From: an uncultured Prevotellaceae bacterium
GTDB taxonomy: Bacteria > Bacteroidota > Bacteroidia > Bacteroidales > Bacteroidaceae
Length of the DNA stretch: 42,768 nt
NCBI GenBank assembly: GCA_902774925.1
Contig: CACYKE010000027.1
Coordinates: forward strand, 1-42,768
Direction: 5' to 3'
The notes beneath the pieces were generated by a model. That model was not told where the DNA came from. It did no database searches and saw nothing but the letters and a program-made list of their open reading frames with translations. The position numbers were made by a program, and so were the translations under genes. This document shows, one piece after another, positions 1 through 8,456 of the stretch (the stretch's first letter is position 1; each line of letters begins with the position of its first letter).

Positions 1-1
1 A

Positions 2-913
2 TACAGATGTAAAAGCTGTGGAAATACATGGGGTCATTGTCATGAGGAGTGTCCAGAATGCGGCTCTACAGATGTTGAAGATGATGGCTATGGCTATTTA
101 CAATATGAATGTAATGATTGCGGACATATATGGGGCGATGATAATGACGATGATGATGCAACAGATAACAAATATGACGATAATGATGAAACTCCATGTC
201 GTCCTGAATCTCAATCTCTTTCTCCTAGTAGAATAATTGACAATATAAACATGGATATGATATATATTGAAGGGGGGACTTTTATGATGGGAGCAACAAC
301 AGAACAGGGAGAGGATTCCTGGGATAATGAGAAACCAACACATCAGGTAACAGTAAGCTCTTATCACATTTGTAAGCACCCTGTTACTATCAGAGAATGG
401 GAAGCTGTGATGGGTAAGAGTAAATATATTACGGGTGAACCATACCATCCTGTTCATAATGTAACTTGGAATGACTGTCATCAATTCATAGAAAGGTTAA
501 ACTCTTTGACAGGAAAGAACTATCGACTTCCAAGAGAAGCAGAATGGGAGTTTGCAGCTCGGGGTGGTAATAACTCTATGGGATATAAGTATAGTGGTAG
601 TGATAATATTGATGATGTCGCTAATTATAGCAAAAATGGGAGTTATTGGTATGACACTACGTGTAATGTCATGCATAAGTTGCCAAACGAAATAGGTATT
701 TTTGATATGAGTGGGAATGTGTGGGAATGGTGTGAAGATTGGTATGGTGACTATAGTAACGAATATCAAATCAATCCTACAGGCCCTAGTAAAGGAGAAT
801 ATCGCGTTATTCGAGGTGGTGGAGCAGATAGTAGACCTGGGCGTTGTAGAGTTTCGAGTAGAGACCTCAAACGTGAAGATTCTTATGGTATTGGATTTCG
901 TTTAGTGTATTAA
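2..913 (+). CDS. Zinc-ribbon / FGE-sulfatase-fold protein (5' partial)
   Basis: The reading frame is open to the left edge, so the true start lies outside the window; the first internal ATG near 251 would cut off a clear N-terminal part. The visible N-terminus has Cys pairs (CKSC, CPEC, CNDC) of one or two zinc ribbons, then an Asp-rich linker. From about residue 85 it is a formylglycine-generating-enzyme/SUMF1-like domain: GGTFMMG, YRLPREAEWEFAARGG, MSGNVWEWCEDWY, RVIRGG and a final GFRLVY. This fold is used by sulfatase-maturing enzymes and by many bacterial conflict and signalling proteins as a binding or C-type-lectin-like scaffold. Only one Cys is seen near the C-terminal RGG, so true FGE activity is doubtful. 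It is AT-rich like the next two zinc-ribbon genes, 15 bp downstream, which suggests one transferred block. Confidence 0.85.
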   Translation, partial: YRCKSCGNTWGHCHEECPECGSTDVEDDGYGYLQYECNDCGHIWGDDNDDDDATDNKYDDNDETPCRPESQSLSPSRIIDNINMDMIYIEGGTFMMGATTEQGEDSWDNEKPTHQVTVSSYHICKHPVTIREWEAVMGKSKYITGEPYHPVHNVTWNDCHQFIERLNSLTGKNYRLPREAEWEFAARGGNNSMGYKYSGSDNIDDVANYSKNGSYWYDTTCNVMHKLPNEIGIFDMSGNVWEWCEDWYGDYSNEYQINPTGPSKGEYRVIRGGGADSRPGRCRVSSRDLKREDSYGIGFRLVY

Positions 914-928
914 TTTATTTTGATATTT

Positions 929-1666
929 ATGATGTGTCCATATTGTAATCAGAATCATCCAGAAGGGACTAAATACTGTCCAGAAACAGGTGAGAAAATC
1001 CTCTCTAAGATGTTAAGTTGTCCTAACGAGAAATGTATAAACTACAAAAAGTACATCCTTCCAGAAGACAGTAAGTTTTGTCCTGATTGTGGAGAGCGAT
1101 TATCACACCATGCAGATATAATAAATAAATGGTCGACTATATCTGATTTCTCAGATGGCTCTCTTATATTTGGAATAACGCTTGGTGCAACAACATTATC
1201 AGACATAAGTGTGAAGGGCGAGCAGAATGTTAAGTACATTAAAAACTTCGGATATGAGATAGATATTAATGAGAACGTTCAAGTGTTTATAGTGGTTCTC
1301 CCAGCAAATGAGGATGAAGTGAAATTTTTTTTGTCTGAGTTCCCGGAAGGTAGTAGGAGTCATATTTTGAACGAAACATTGACCGTGAATGGTGCGCAAG
1401 TTACATGCTATTCAAAATTCCCTTTTTTAGCAGATATAGGTGTTTCTTCTGAAAAGAGTGAGAAAGAGAATATTGGAGCTTTACTTAAACATGGGTACAA
1501 GATAGTTGATAAAAGCACGATAAAATTTCCTCCAGCTGATGATAATACTAATACCATACTGCTGATTAATAATGGTAAGTATTCACACAAAAATGACATA
1601 TTAATCTCTTTATATAATAATAGCGTCATAAGTTTTTGGTATAACCCAATAATAGTGAATGTATGA
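929..1666 (+). CDS. Double zinc-ribbon protein, paralogue 1
   Basis: A 245-residue protein of unknown function. The ATG at 929 was chosen because it aligns with the start of the paralogue beginning at 1663 (MMCPYCNQ against MKCPHCNQ). The first knuckle reads CPYC then CPETG, so its fourth ligand is Thr instead of Cys; the second reads CPNEKC then CPDCG and is complete. The remaining ~170 residues have no recognised motif and no signal peptide or membrane segment. Its last four bases overlap the next start (ATGA), so the two are probably translationally coupled. Likely a cytosolic adaptor in the same unit as the zinc-ribbon/FGE gene upstream. Confidence 0.8.
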   Translation: MMCPYCNQNHPEGTKYCPETGEKILSKMLSCPNEKCINYKKYILPEDSKFCPDCGERLSHHADIINKWSTISDFSDGSLIFGITLGATTLSDISVKGEQNVKYIKNFGYEIDINENVQVFIVVLPANEDEVKFFLSEFPEGSRSHILNETLTVNGAQVTCYSKFPFLADIGVSSEKSEKENIGALLKHGYKIVDKSTIKFPPADDNTNTILLINNGKYSHKNDILISLYNNSVISFWYNPIIVNV

Positions 1667-2718
1667 AATGTCCGCATTGTAATCAAGAACATCCTGAGGG
1701 AACAAAATTTTGTCCTGAAACAGGGGAAAAAATGCCATTGCTTTTGAGTTGTCCTAATAGCAGTTGTCGAAACTATAATAAATATACTCTGCCTCTGGAT
1801 AGTAATTATTGTCCAGACTGTGGCATGAAGTTAATTCATAAAGATTTTATAGAAAAAAATTACTTAGATCCTCTAGTCATTTCGGAATATATGGGTGAAG
1901 ATGTGTCTGTTATCGACGATAATTCGGTCATATATGGAGAGAGTTCAGAAGGAAATAGAACATGTCAATTTTCATATCGTAATATAAATATTACAGCAAT
2001 AGGAGATGAAGGAGGTGCTATTTCTAAATTTTTGTACAAAAGTTTAACCTTTGAGAATCTTCGTGTTTTATTTAAGTTGCCAGATGATGTTGATGATGTT
2101 GTAGAATTGCGATCTATTCTATTAAGTATAGAGGATGTAGATGGCACTAATTTCAACTTTGTTGATTATAATTTAAGGTTTTATCTTAGATTTAGAAAAG
2201 ATGGAACTATTAGGTATCTAATGGTGGAAAAATATAGAGATAAAGGTTTCCTTGCATCAGTATTCCCAATCAATGGAGTGTTATTAGGAGAAACATCTTT
2301 TAAACAAATAGGTAAGAAATATTCATTAAGGAATAATGGTGGCGAGACATATTGTAATATAGGTGGGATTGCTTTTTTTTCACAAGAAGGTTCCTCAAAG
2401 GTATGTTCGATGGTGATTGAAAATAATGTAGAAATGCCTGCTTCACTAATCCATTGGGGATTCGATTGGCATTTCTCATATAGTCAATATCTGGAAATAT
2501 TAAAAGAAAAAGGCCTTAGTCCGAATAAATGGGGAGCAGAAAAGCCAAAAGTTATTTCAAAAAAGGGTCGAAGTATGTTAAAAGCGACGATAAAAGTTAG
2601 TTTAGATGAATTTGTCTATTGTTCTCTTATTTTTGATATGGGAAATAAAAATGGTGAGGGATGTTCAACATCTTCCCCCAACTCTTTATATAAAATCGTA
2701 TTTGAGTATGAAGAATAG
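1663..2718 (+). CDS. Double zinc-ribbon protein, paralogue 2
   Basis: A 351-residue protein whose first ~55 residues are closely similar to the preceding gene: MKCPHCNQEHPEGTKFCPE, then a second ribbon CPNSSC/CPDCG. As in paralogue 1 the first knuckle ends CPETG and lacks the fourth Cys. The long C-terminal part is mixed polar sequence with no motif I recognise, and it differs from that of paralogue 1, so the pair share a zinc-ribbon header joined to different bodies. No signal peptide or TM segment. It starts by ATGA overlap with the upstream gene and ends 19 bp before a third, truncated copy of the header. Confidence 0.8.
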   Translation: MKCPHCNQEHPEGTKFCPETGEKMPLLLSCPNSSCRNYNKYTLPLDSNYCPDCGMKLIHKDFIEKNYLDPLVISEYMGEDVSVIDDNSVIYGESSEGNRTCQFSYRNINITAIGDEGGAISKFLYKSLTFENLRVLFKLPDDVDDVVELRSILLSIEDVDGTNFNFVDYNLRFYLRFRKDGTIRYLMVEKYRDKGFLASVFPINGVLLGETSFKQIGKKYSLRNNGGETYCNIGGIAFFSQEGSSKVCSMVIENNVEMPASLIHWGFDWHFSYSQYLEILKEKGLSPNKWGAEKPKVISKKGRSMLKATIKVSLDEFVYCSLIFDMGNKNGEGCSTSSPNSLYKIVFEYEE

Positions 2719-2737
2719 TATTATTTAATAAGAAGTT

Positions 2738-2830
2738 ATGAAATGTCCACATTGTAATCAAGAACACGAGCAAGGCACTCTACTCCCAACAGTAGCAACT
2801 CCTGAGGAGGGTTGGATTATTGGCATATAA
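2738..2830 (+). pseudogene. Truncated third zinc-ribbon header
   Basis: A 30-codon reading frame beginning MKCPHCNQEH. It is almost identical at DNA level over about 30 bases to the start of the gene at 1663, then diverges and stops. It keeps the first CxxC but no further Cys. This is best read as the stump of a third tandem zinc-ribbon gene that lost its body by deletion or recombination. A functional micro-protein is possible but unsupported. Confidence 0.55.
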
Positions 2831-2866
2831 TATCAAATGACTTCGTTTTCGACGTATATATCATTT

Positions 2867-2901
2867 CCGCAAAGCTAAGGTCGTAGTTTTGCGGATTTTT
2901 T
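2867..2901 (+). terminator. Rho-independent-like terminator
   Basis: A 7-bp perfect stem (CCGCAAA with TTTGCGG) and a 14-base loop, followed by a run of six T. It lies after the zinc-ribbon block and before the gene at 2984, so it likely ends the transcript of the first three genes. Confidence 0.55.
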
Positions 2902-2983
2902 GTGTTGCAATGATAGGTAATGAATAATATCTACATCACTATTAATAGCTGAAATTCATTATTAATCCCAAAATGTAAGCAAT

Positions 2984-3400
2984 ATGAAGAATATTAATGC
3001 AATTGCTTGGTTCATCACGATGATGACCTTGTTAGCCAGCACGCCATGCGCTGCATCTGCCATTAACTATAAAGCTGAGATTAGTGTTATGTCAATAGAA
3101 ACTCAAAACGACGATATGCGGCAAGCATTGTCTTACCAGCGAGAAGCGGAGTACTATACCAAACAAGCATTGGAGTATGACAGAGAGGTAGATTATTACA
3201 TTCGTCAGGAGCAGATTTATCTCCGTGAAGCGGAATACTACTCGAAGCACGAGAATTACAACCAAACAAAGATTTATCAGCGAAGAGCAAAGAATGCAAC
3301 AGACAAAGCGGATTCATATAGGAGAAAGGCAGACAATGCTAGAGACAGGGCAAAGTCATATATGAGAAAAGCTGAAGATGCACTTCAAAAAGCAAAATAA
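2984..3400 (+). CDS. Secreted or periplasmic Tyr/Arg-rich helical protein
   Basis: A 138-residue protein with an N-terminal signal peptide (hydrophobic stretch about 6-20, small residues ASTPCAASA near the cleavage site). The rest is highly charged and predicted helical, built from degenerate ~7-11-residue units of the form REAEYYxxQA, RRAKNATDKADSYRRKA and RDRAKSYMRKAEDA, resembling a coiled-coil or alanine-rich fibre. No catalytic motif. It lies 23 bp upstream of the WG-repeat membrane protein and probably shares its transcript. Function unknown; an envelope structural or periplasmic spacer role is only a guess. Confidence 0.7.
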   Translation: MKNINAIAWFITMMTLLASTPCAASAINYKAEISVMSIETQNDDMRQALSYQREAEYYTKQALEYDREVDYYIRQEQIYLREAEYYSKHENYNQTKIYQRRAKNATDKADSYRRKADNARDRAKSYMRKAEDALQKAK

Positions 3401-3423
3401 CAACGATATAAATAACAGAAAAT

Positions 3424-4617
3424 ATGAAACAGATTTCAGCAAGTTTGTTCTTCACGGTATTGTGGAGAGGCCTGTGTCAGGCATTGGGATGGTTTTTCGG
3501 CCTGTTCGGGTATAAGCACGATGGCAAGTTTGCCAAGTGTGTCTGGGGGGTATTCGCAACAAGTGCCTCCATTGTTATGGCATTGTTTGCTTTGTTTTTG
3601 GTAGTATGCCTTGGTGAGAGTATATATAACCACTTTTTCAGGAATCATTATTGTGATGATGAGTACTGCTATCATTCTGAGTATGTCAGTCGGGATATTT
3701 ACTACCATAATACTGAAGATGGAAAGAGTTACATCTACAACAAGCGTACTGGTGAAAAGCTGATAAAGCATATTGCCTGGATTGCCAAACCGCTTGGCAA
3801 AGATACGCTGGTTTGTTATAGCGACGGTAAGAAACGAGGCTATTTCAGTAAAAACACAGGTAAGGTGATTATCAAGCCTAAATATGATCATGCGTGGGTG
3901 TTCTCCGATGGTTTGGCCAGTGTGGATGATAATGGCTATATCAAGTTCATTGACGGAACAGACAAAGTTGTTATGGATCAAAGGATACCATACACTCCGA
4001 ATATGGAGGGCTATGTGTTTCACGCTGGTTATTGTGTGATGGATTCTGGCGATGGAGATCTATTCGGCCTTATTGATAAGACGGGGCAGATCGTACTCCC
4101 CATAGAATATAGTTCCATCAGCCCTACTAATGACTTGGAGATGTGGCGTGTCACCAAAGGCAAGGAGAATGGTTTACTAGATAAAGATTTAAATACCATC
4201 ATTCCGCTGACAGAATGCTCGATGTGGGTATATGATGATATGATCCATATGGTGATGCCAGATCATACGTTACGGAAGCTAACCCTGCAAGGGGAGCTTA
4301 TTAACGATTTTTACATCACTTGTGTACGAACATTGGAGTATTCGAAGGAAGAGGTTCTGTACCGTACTGACAAAACGACTGATGATGAAGGTCATGTTGT
4401 GGATACCACTATCGAGTCATACCACCCAGTGGCAAATGCGAAGAGAAAAGCGTATGTGGCAGGGGACTGCTATGAAGGTTTGATGAGTGTAGATGGTCAT
4501 ATCATTACAAAACCATTGTACAAGGATATTACGGCAATAGGGTACGATTTGTACCTGTGCGATGTGTCAAATGGAGATCAAGTGATAGTGAATGGACAAG
4601 GTGAAATTGTAAAATAG
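3424..4617 (+). CDS. Membrane-anchored WG-repeat protein
   Basis: A 397-residue protein with one strong TM helix at about residues 42-66 and an upstream amphipathic hydrophobic stretch (10-28). The large remainder is built of WG (KWG-type) beta repeats: GKKRGYFSKNTGKVIIKPKYD, LFGLIDKTGQIVLPIEY, ENGLLDKDLNTIIPLTE and EGLMSVDGHIITKPLY. Such repeats make beta-propeller-like or solenoid surfaces thought to bind partners outside the cytoplasm. It is 9 bp from the next gene, whose N-terminus also has a WG-like unit, so the two may act together. No enzyme motif. Confidence 0.75.
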   Translation: MKQISASLFFTVLWRGLCQALGWFFGLFGYKHDGKFAKCVWGVFATSASIVMALFALFLVVCLGESIYNHFFRNHYCDDEYCYHSEYVSRDIYYHNTEDGKSYIYNKRTGEKLIKHIAWIAKPLGKDTLVCYSDGKKRGYFSKNTGKVIIKPKYDHAWVFSDGLASVDDNGYIKFIDGTDKVVMDQRIPYTPNMEGYVFHAGYCVMDSGDGDLFGLIDKTGQIVLPIEYSSISPTNDLEMWRVTKGKENGLLDKDLNTIIPLTECSMWVYDDMIHMVMPDHTLRKLTLQGELINDFYITCVRTLEYSKEEVLYRTDKTTDDEGHVVDTTIESYHPVANAKRKAYVAGDCYEGLMSVDGHIITKPLYKDITAIGYDLYLCDVSNGDQVIVNGQGEIVK

Positions 4618-4626
4618 GGTATTATT

Positions 4627-5823
4627 ATGGTAAAGAAATTGTTTTTCAGGAATGTGTTGGCATTGGCAGCAATTTTGCTGCCAGCCAACCTTTTGTCGGC
4701 GCAGAATTCGGCATCCCAGACCGATCTGAAGGAGTTTGAGAGGGTGGACATCTGTACCAGGAACCCGAAGTATGCCATCGTGACAAAAGACGGGAAGAAG
4801 GGAATCTATGATATGTTGCTCCACCAGAATGTAGTTCCGGCGCAGTTCCGGGAAGTGTTCTTCTCTCGTCAAGATGTAGAGGACAGTCTCTATTATAGCA
4901 TATTCTTTGCCAAGGAAGGAATCAAAGTTGGTATCCTCAGTGTGGACGAAGAAACCAACTTTGTGATGTCAATTTGGTTGGATGATCCAGACGAGGTGTT
5001 ATCGCTGGATGAATGTACCACGATAGACCAGGAGATGACGAAGAGGGTGGGGAAGCAGTTGAAAAGATTCATTAAGAAACAAAAGCTGGAAAATGCTCAG
5101 ATTGTAATAATGAACTCGCAGACTGGACATCTGAAGACGTGGATAGCACTGGAACAAGACATGAAGAAAGAAGATGCAGGTAAACTGTTGACACACTCAT
5201 GTACGTCATCCGTGACAAAACCTTTCCACGTGGTGATGGCCCTGGAGAAGGAACAGCTGACATTGGATAGCATCTGTGACGGGATTACTTATCGGCAGGC
5301 TATCAAGACGTTTAATAACCCGATGATGCGTCGGGCCATATTTGGTGGCTATCGTAGGAGTGCGGCAGAACGAAAGTGGGAGGAACAGACCAATACGCAG
5401 CGTCGTTCTACCAACCCCTTGAATATGGCTGTCGGCTATAATAGTGTGGGCATTGGTGGTAGGATGATGTGTCCGACACTAAGGGGTGACAGCGTGGAAA
5501 CGGAAGATCAAGTCTTGCCGCCTTCCATCCTTGCAACCTTAAAAGATGTGCTAAGGGTGGACAGAAAAGAATCACCCCAGCTGGCATGGCTGACAGATGC
5601 TGTAGATTGGCTGGGGTATGCTACGACAGAATATATCTATGCCGAGGAAGACCGTGAGCTAAAGACTCCAATAGGTCGGGAGTTACAATTCATTGGAGTG
5701 TTTCCTGCAGAGAATCCTAAATATACAATTTGTATTGTAGCTGACAAGAAATCCTTGGATATTGAGCCTAGCGTATTTCAAGATGTAGTGAATCCGTTGT
5801 CGCAATGGTTATTGAAGAGATAA
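4627..5823 (+). CDS. Secreted WG-like / degenerate penicillin-binding transpeptidase protein
   Basis: 398 residues. A signal peptide occupies about 1-25 (cleavage after LLSAQ). Residues ~38-75 carry a WG-like unit (KYAIVTKDGKKGIYD). From ~157 the protein follows the transpeptidase domain of FtsI/PBP2-type proteins: AQIVIMNSQTGHLKT, then SSVTKPFHVVMALE at 194-207 giving SVTK in the place of the catalytic SxxK, AVGYNSVGIGGRMMCP at ~268-283 in the FYNAVANGGKM position, and FIGVFPAENPKYTICIV at 355-371. I see no KTG triad where it should precede the FIGVFPAENP segment, and the SxN motif is unclear. Family resemblance is strong but enzyme activity is doubtful; it may bind muropeptides or act as a pseudoenzyme. 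Confidence 0.7.
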   Translation: MVKKLFFRNVLALAAILLPANLLSAQNSASQTDLKEFERVDICTRNPKYAIVTKDGKKGIYDMLLHQNVVPAQFREVFFSRQDVEDSLYYSIFFAKEGIKVGILSVDEETNFVMSIWLDDPDEVLSLDECTTIDQEMTKRVGKQLKRFIKKQKLENAQIVIMNSQTGHLKTWIALEQDMKKEDAGKLLTHSCTSSVTKPFHVVMALEKEQLTLDSICDGITYRQAIKTFNNPMMRRAIFGGYRRSAAERKWEEQTNTQRRSTNPLNMAVGYNSVGIGGRMMCPTLRGDSVETEDQVLPPSILATLKDVLRVDRKESPQLAWLTDAVDWLGYATTEYIYAEEDRELKTPIGRELQFIGVFPAENPKYTICIVADKKSLDIEPSVFQDVVNPLSQWLLKR

Positions 5824-5889
5824 TGATATAAATATCAATTGCACAATCGGGATGGCTGTGGATTTAACACTTTAAACATACAGACTCAG

Positions 5890-6441
5890 ATGACAATAAT
5901 ACACGCAACAGATCCTACAACGGATGTGCTTTCACAATTGTATGTAACGAGGGATGACATATCTGCGCTTATCAACGAAACAAATAGCAATGTAGATGTA
6001 CAAAATGCCATCCGTGGTGATAGTACTATAATGATGTTGGGTCATGGTAATCAATATGGGCTTTTTTCTAAGCCGAACAAGAAGGGGAAGTATGAGCGTT
6101 TCCTTATTACAGGCCGTCATGTACAATTCCTCCGAGACAAAGTTGGCATTGGAATCTGGTGCTATGCGAACCTCTTCGCCGAGAAATATGGTTTGTCAGG
6201 TCTCTTCTCAGGTATGATTATATCAGAGATGCAAGAAGCTATAGATTTGAATATTCATACAACACAGGAAGAAATAAGTAGAGAAATAACGAAATTTGCC
6301 TGTCGTTTGGGGGACTGCATGAATAGGTATGAACTACAAGAGATACCCGTAAGGATGTTAGAATTGGATGATGTCAAATCTGAACTGACTCAATTCAATT
6401 ATAGTAGACTATTCTTTTATGAAAACAAAAATAACAGATGA
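5890..6441 (+). CDS. Small protein with caspase/CHAT-like His-Cys pattern
   Basis: 183 residues from the ATG at 5890; an in-frame TTG at 5839 would add 17 residues with no better support. The core reads STIMMLGHGNQYGLFS (His52 in a GHG turn), then FLITGRHVQFL, then GIGIWCYANLFAEKYGLSG (Cys91) and GMIISEMQEA. A hydrophobic strand ending in H-G, followed about 40 residues later by a hydrophobic strand ending in Cys, is the layout of clan CD (caspase/CHAT) peptidases. No signal peptide. It follows the degenerate-PBP gene by 66 bp. Activity is inferred from pattern only; it could be an unrelated alpha/beta protein. Confidence 0.5.
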   Translation: MTIIHATDPTTDVLSQLYVTRDDISALINETNSNVDVQNAIRGDSTIMMLGHGNQYGLFSKPNKKGKYERFLITGRHVQFLRDKVGIGIWCYANLFAEKYGLSGLFSGMIISEMQEAIDLNIHTTQEEISREITKFACRLGDCMNRYELQEIPVRMLELDDVKSELTQFNYSRLFFYENKNNR

Positions 6442-6545
6442 GGTGGGCTGTTTTTTCTTTTTTTATGATAGTTTTGGTTACTTTTTCCTCTCTCTTCACA
6501 TAAAGGGGTAATAAACAGATGTTGAACGTATAAAGATGTACGATT

Positions 6546-8411
6546 ATGAAGCAGAAATACGATAAGCAGGTGACGCAGAAGACTTACGGGGTCTTCCATG
6601 TGATGAGCAAGCGAGTATCGGAAAAAGATATGGTGAGGATTTGTGAGGCGTTCGAGTTTGCATGTGAAGCTCATGCAGATCAGAAGCGCAAGTCTGGCGA
6701 ACCTTATATCATCCACCCCATCGAGGTGGCAAGTATTGTAGCTGGAGAACTGGAGTTGGGAGCTAATCCAGTTATCGCGGCCTTCCTTCATGACGTGGTT
6801 GAGGACACGAAGTACACGATTGAGGATATTCAGAAGCGTTTTGGAAAGGATGTCGCTTTTCTGGTGAGTGTTCTGACGAAGCAGAGTAAAGAACACTATG
6901 AGATGTCAAAGCAGGTGGACAATTACAAGCAGATGCTTGACTCCATCCATTACGACATCCGTGCGCTGCTCATCAAGTTGGCAGACCGTCTGCATAATAT
7001 GAGGACGCTGGGAAGTATGCCCGCCCATAAGCAAATGAAGATTGCAGGTGAGACTGATTTCTTCTATGCTCCGCTGGCTAACCGCCTTGGACTTTACCCT
7101 ATCAAGATAGAGTTGGAGAATCTGAGTTTCCGCTATCGCTGTCCCCATGAGTATGAGGAGATAGCAAGAATGCTCCATCGTGACGAGCTTAGCCATGAAG
7201 GTAGACTCCATAACTTCACCGATAAGATCCGTATGGTGTTGGGCAAGGAGTTTGGCAATGTGTCTGTTCATGCTTCATTTCGTGCGCCATACAGCATTTG
7301 GCGTAAGATGCAAAAGACAGGGGACGATTTCAGTCATATCCCGTTCCGTCACGTGGTGGAAATAGTCTTTCCTTGCGAAGACATTAGTCAAGAAAAAGAT
7401 ATTGCTCTGAGAATCTACTCACGCTTGACAAGTGTGTTTAACGAAAAGCCTTGTTCTGTCATATCGTACATCGATAGTGCCAAGGAAAATGGCTATCAGT
7501 CTTATCATGTCCAATTGCTCTCAGAGTTTGGCAGTTGGGAGGAGGTCCATATCAGCAGTGAGCGTATGGTACGCAATAATCAGATAGGTGTTGTAGCGGA
7601 GCGTCGTGAGGATTCTGTTCGCATGTGGATTGACAAGTTCCGCAAGGTGCTGCGTGATCTGGACTTCCATCAAGAAGAGGGCGGCTATATGGATAATGTG
7701 GTGACAGCATTCTACAACGATAACATCATGGTCTTTACGCCCAAGGGTGAATCCATTAATCTTCCGAAGAAGGCTACAGCATTGGATTTCGCCTTCGAAA
7801 TTCACAGCCATATTGGAGAGCATGCCCACTATGCTCGTATCAATGGCCAGCTGTCCTCTATCAAGGCAGAATTGCAGCGTGGTGACATCGTAGAAATTGT
7901 TACTAATCCAGATATAACACCACAGAAGGACTGGTCTGACCACGTTCTCACCTATAAGGCAAAAGGTTTCCTGAAACGCTATTTCGCCAAACAGGATAAG
8001 CCGAAGTTCCATTTTTGTTCCGCTTGTCATCCTATTCCTGGGGAAGAGGTTGTCGGCTTCAAAGAGGCCGACGGCAGCATAACTGTACACAAGCGCAACT
8101 GTCATGTCGCAATTGGACTGGCTTCTCAGCAGGGGGACTCCATCGTGCCCGTTGACTATGAGGAGAATACATCTGCTCTCTATCCCGTGTGTATACAGAT
8201 CCTGGCAGTCGACCGTTTCCATCTCTTGAGTGACATGATAAACAGCATCACCAATGAGTTGCATTTATCCATCGATTCACTGAATACCAGTACTACAGAT
8301 TGTATTGTACGTTGTACTATCAACTTTGGGGTACATTCGTTTGGCGAGCTACAGACTATTATAGAGCATGTGTCAGCCATTGAGGGTGTTGAAGAAATCA
8401 AAAGAATTTAG
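6546..8411 (+). CDS. RelA/SpoT homologue with intact hydrolase and degenerate synthetase
   Basis: 621 residues in long RSH order. The HD hydrolase part keeps its metal and catalytic residues (IIHP His57, LHDVVEDT His82-Asp83 and Glu86-Asp87, KLADRLHNM Asp147 and Asn151). The synthetase part (about 225-345) is recognisable (APYSIWRKM, ENGYQSYHVQL), but the usual YDLxAxR block is replaced by IPFRHVVEI, losing the metal-binding Asp and the Arg, and EVQIRT is EVHISS. Then TGS (~388-450), a Cys-rich zinc-finger-like part (CSACHPIPGEE, HKRNCH) and ACT (~550-621). Expected role: (p)ppGpp hydrolase or nucleotide sensor rather than synthetase. A second start at 6603 (MSKRVSEKD) is possible. It sits among accessory genes, so it is probably an extra copy. 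Confidence 0.85.
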   Translation: MKQKYDKQVTQKTYGVFHVMSKRVSEKDMVRICEAFEFACEAHADQKRKSGEPYIIHPIEVASIVAGELELGANPVIAAFLHDVVEDTKYTIEDIQKRFGKDVAFLVSVLTKQSKEHYEMSKQVDNYKQMLDSIHYDIRALLIKLADRLHNMRTLGSMPAHKQMKIAGETDFFYAPLANRLGLYPIKIELENLSFRYRCPHEYEEIARMLHRDELSHEGRLHNFTDKIRMVLGKEFGNVSVHASFRAPYSIWRKMQKTGDDFSHIPFRHVVEIVFPCEDISQEKDIALRIYSRLTSVFNEKPCSVISYIDSAKENGYQSYHVQLLSEFGSWEEVHISSERMVRNNQIGVVAERREDSVRMWIDKFRKVLRDLDFHQEEGGYMDNVVTAFYNDNIMVFTPKGESINLPKKATALDFAFEIHSHIGEHAHYARINGQLSSIKAELQRGDIVEIVTNPDITPQKDWSDHVLTYKAKGFLKRYFAKQDKPKFHFCSACHPIPGEEVVGFKEADGSITVHKRNCHVAIGLASQQGDSIVPVDYEENTSALYPVCIQILAVDRFHLLSDMINSITNELHLSIDSLNTSTTDCIVRCTINFGVHSFGELQTIIEHVSAIEGVEEIKRI

Positions 8412-8456
8412 ATTGAGAGTCAATGAAGTATATGAGATCTATAGGAGGTTTAGACA

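Noticed and set aside
251-913. Start of the FGE-like protein at the ATG at 251
   Set aside because: The frame continues upstream to the window edge and encodes clear zinc-ribbon Cys pairs, so 251 is internal.
4627-5823. Active penicillin-binding protein / beta-lactamase
   Set aside because: KTG could not be found and the SxN motif is unclear, so activity is not claimed.
7521-8264. 247-codon minus-strand frame within the RSH gene
   Set aside because: The TGS and zinc-finger-like parts of RSH are encoded on the plus strand; no start context or homology seen.
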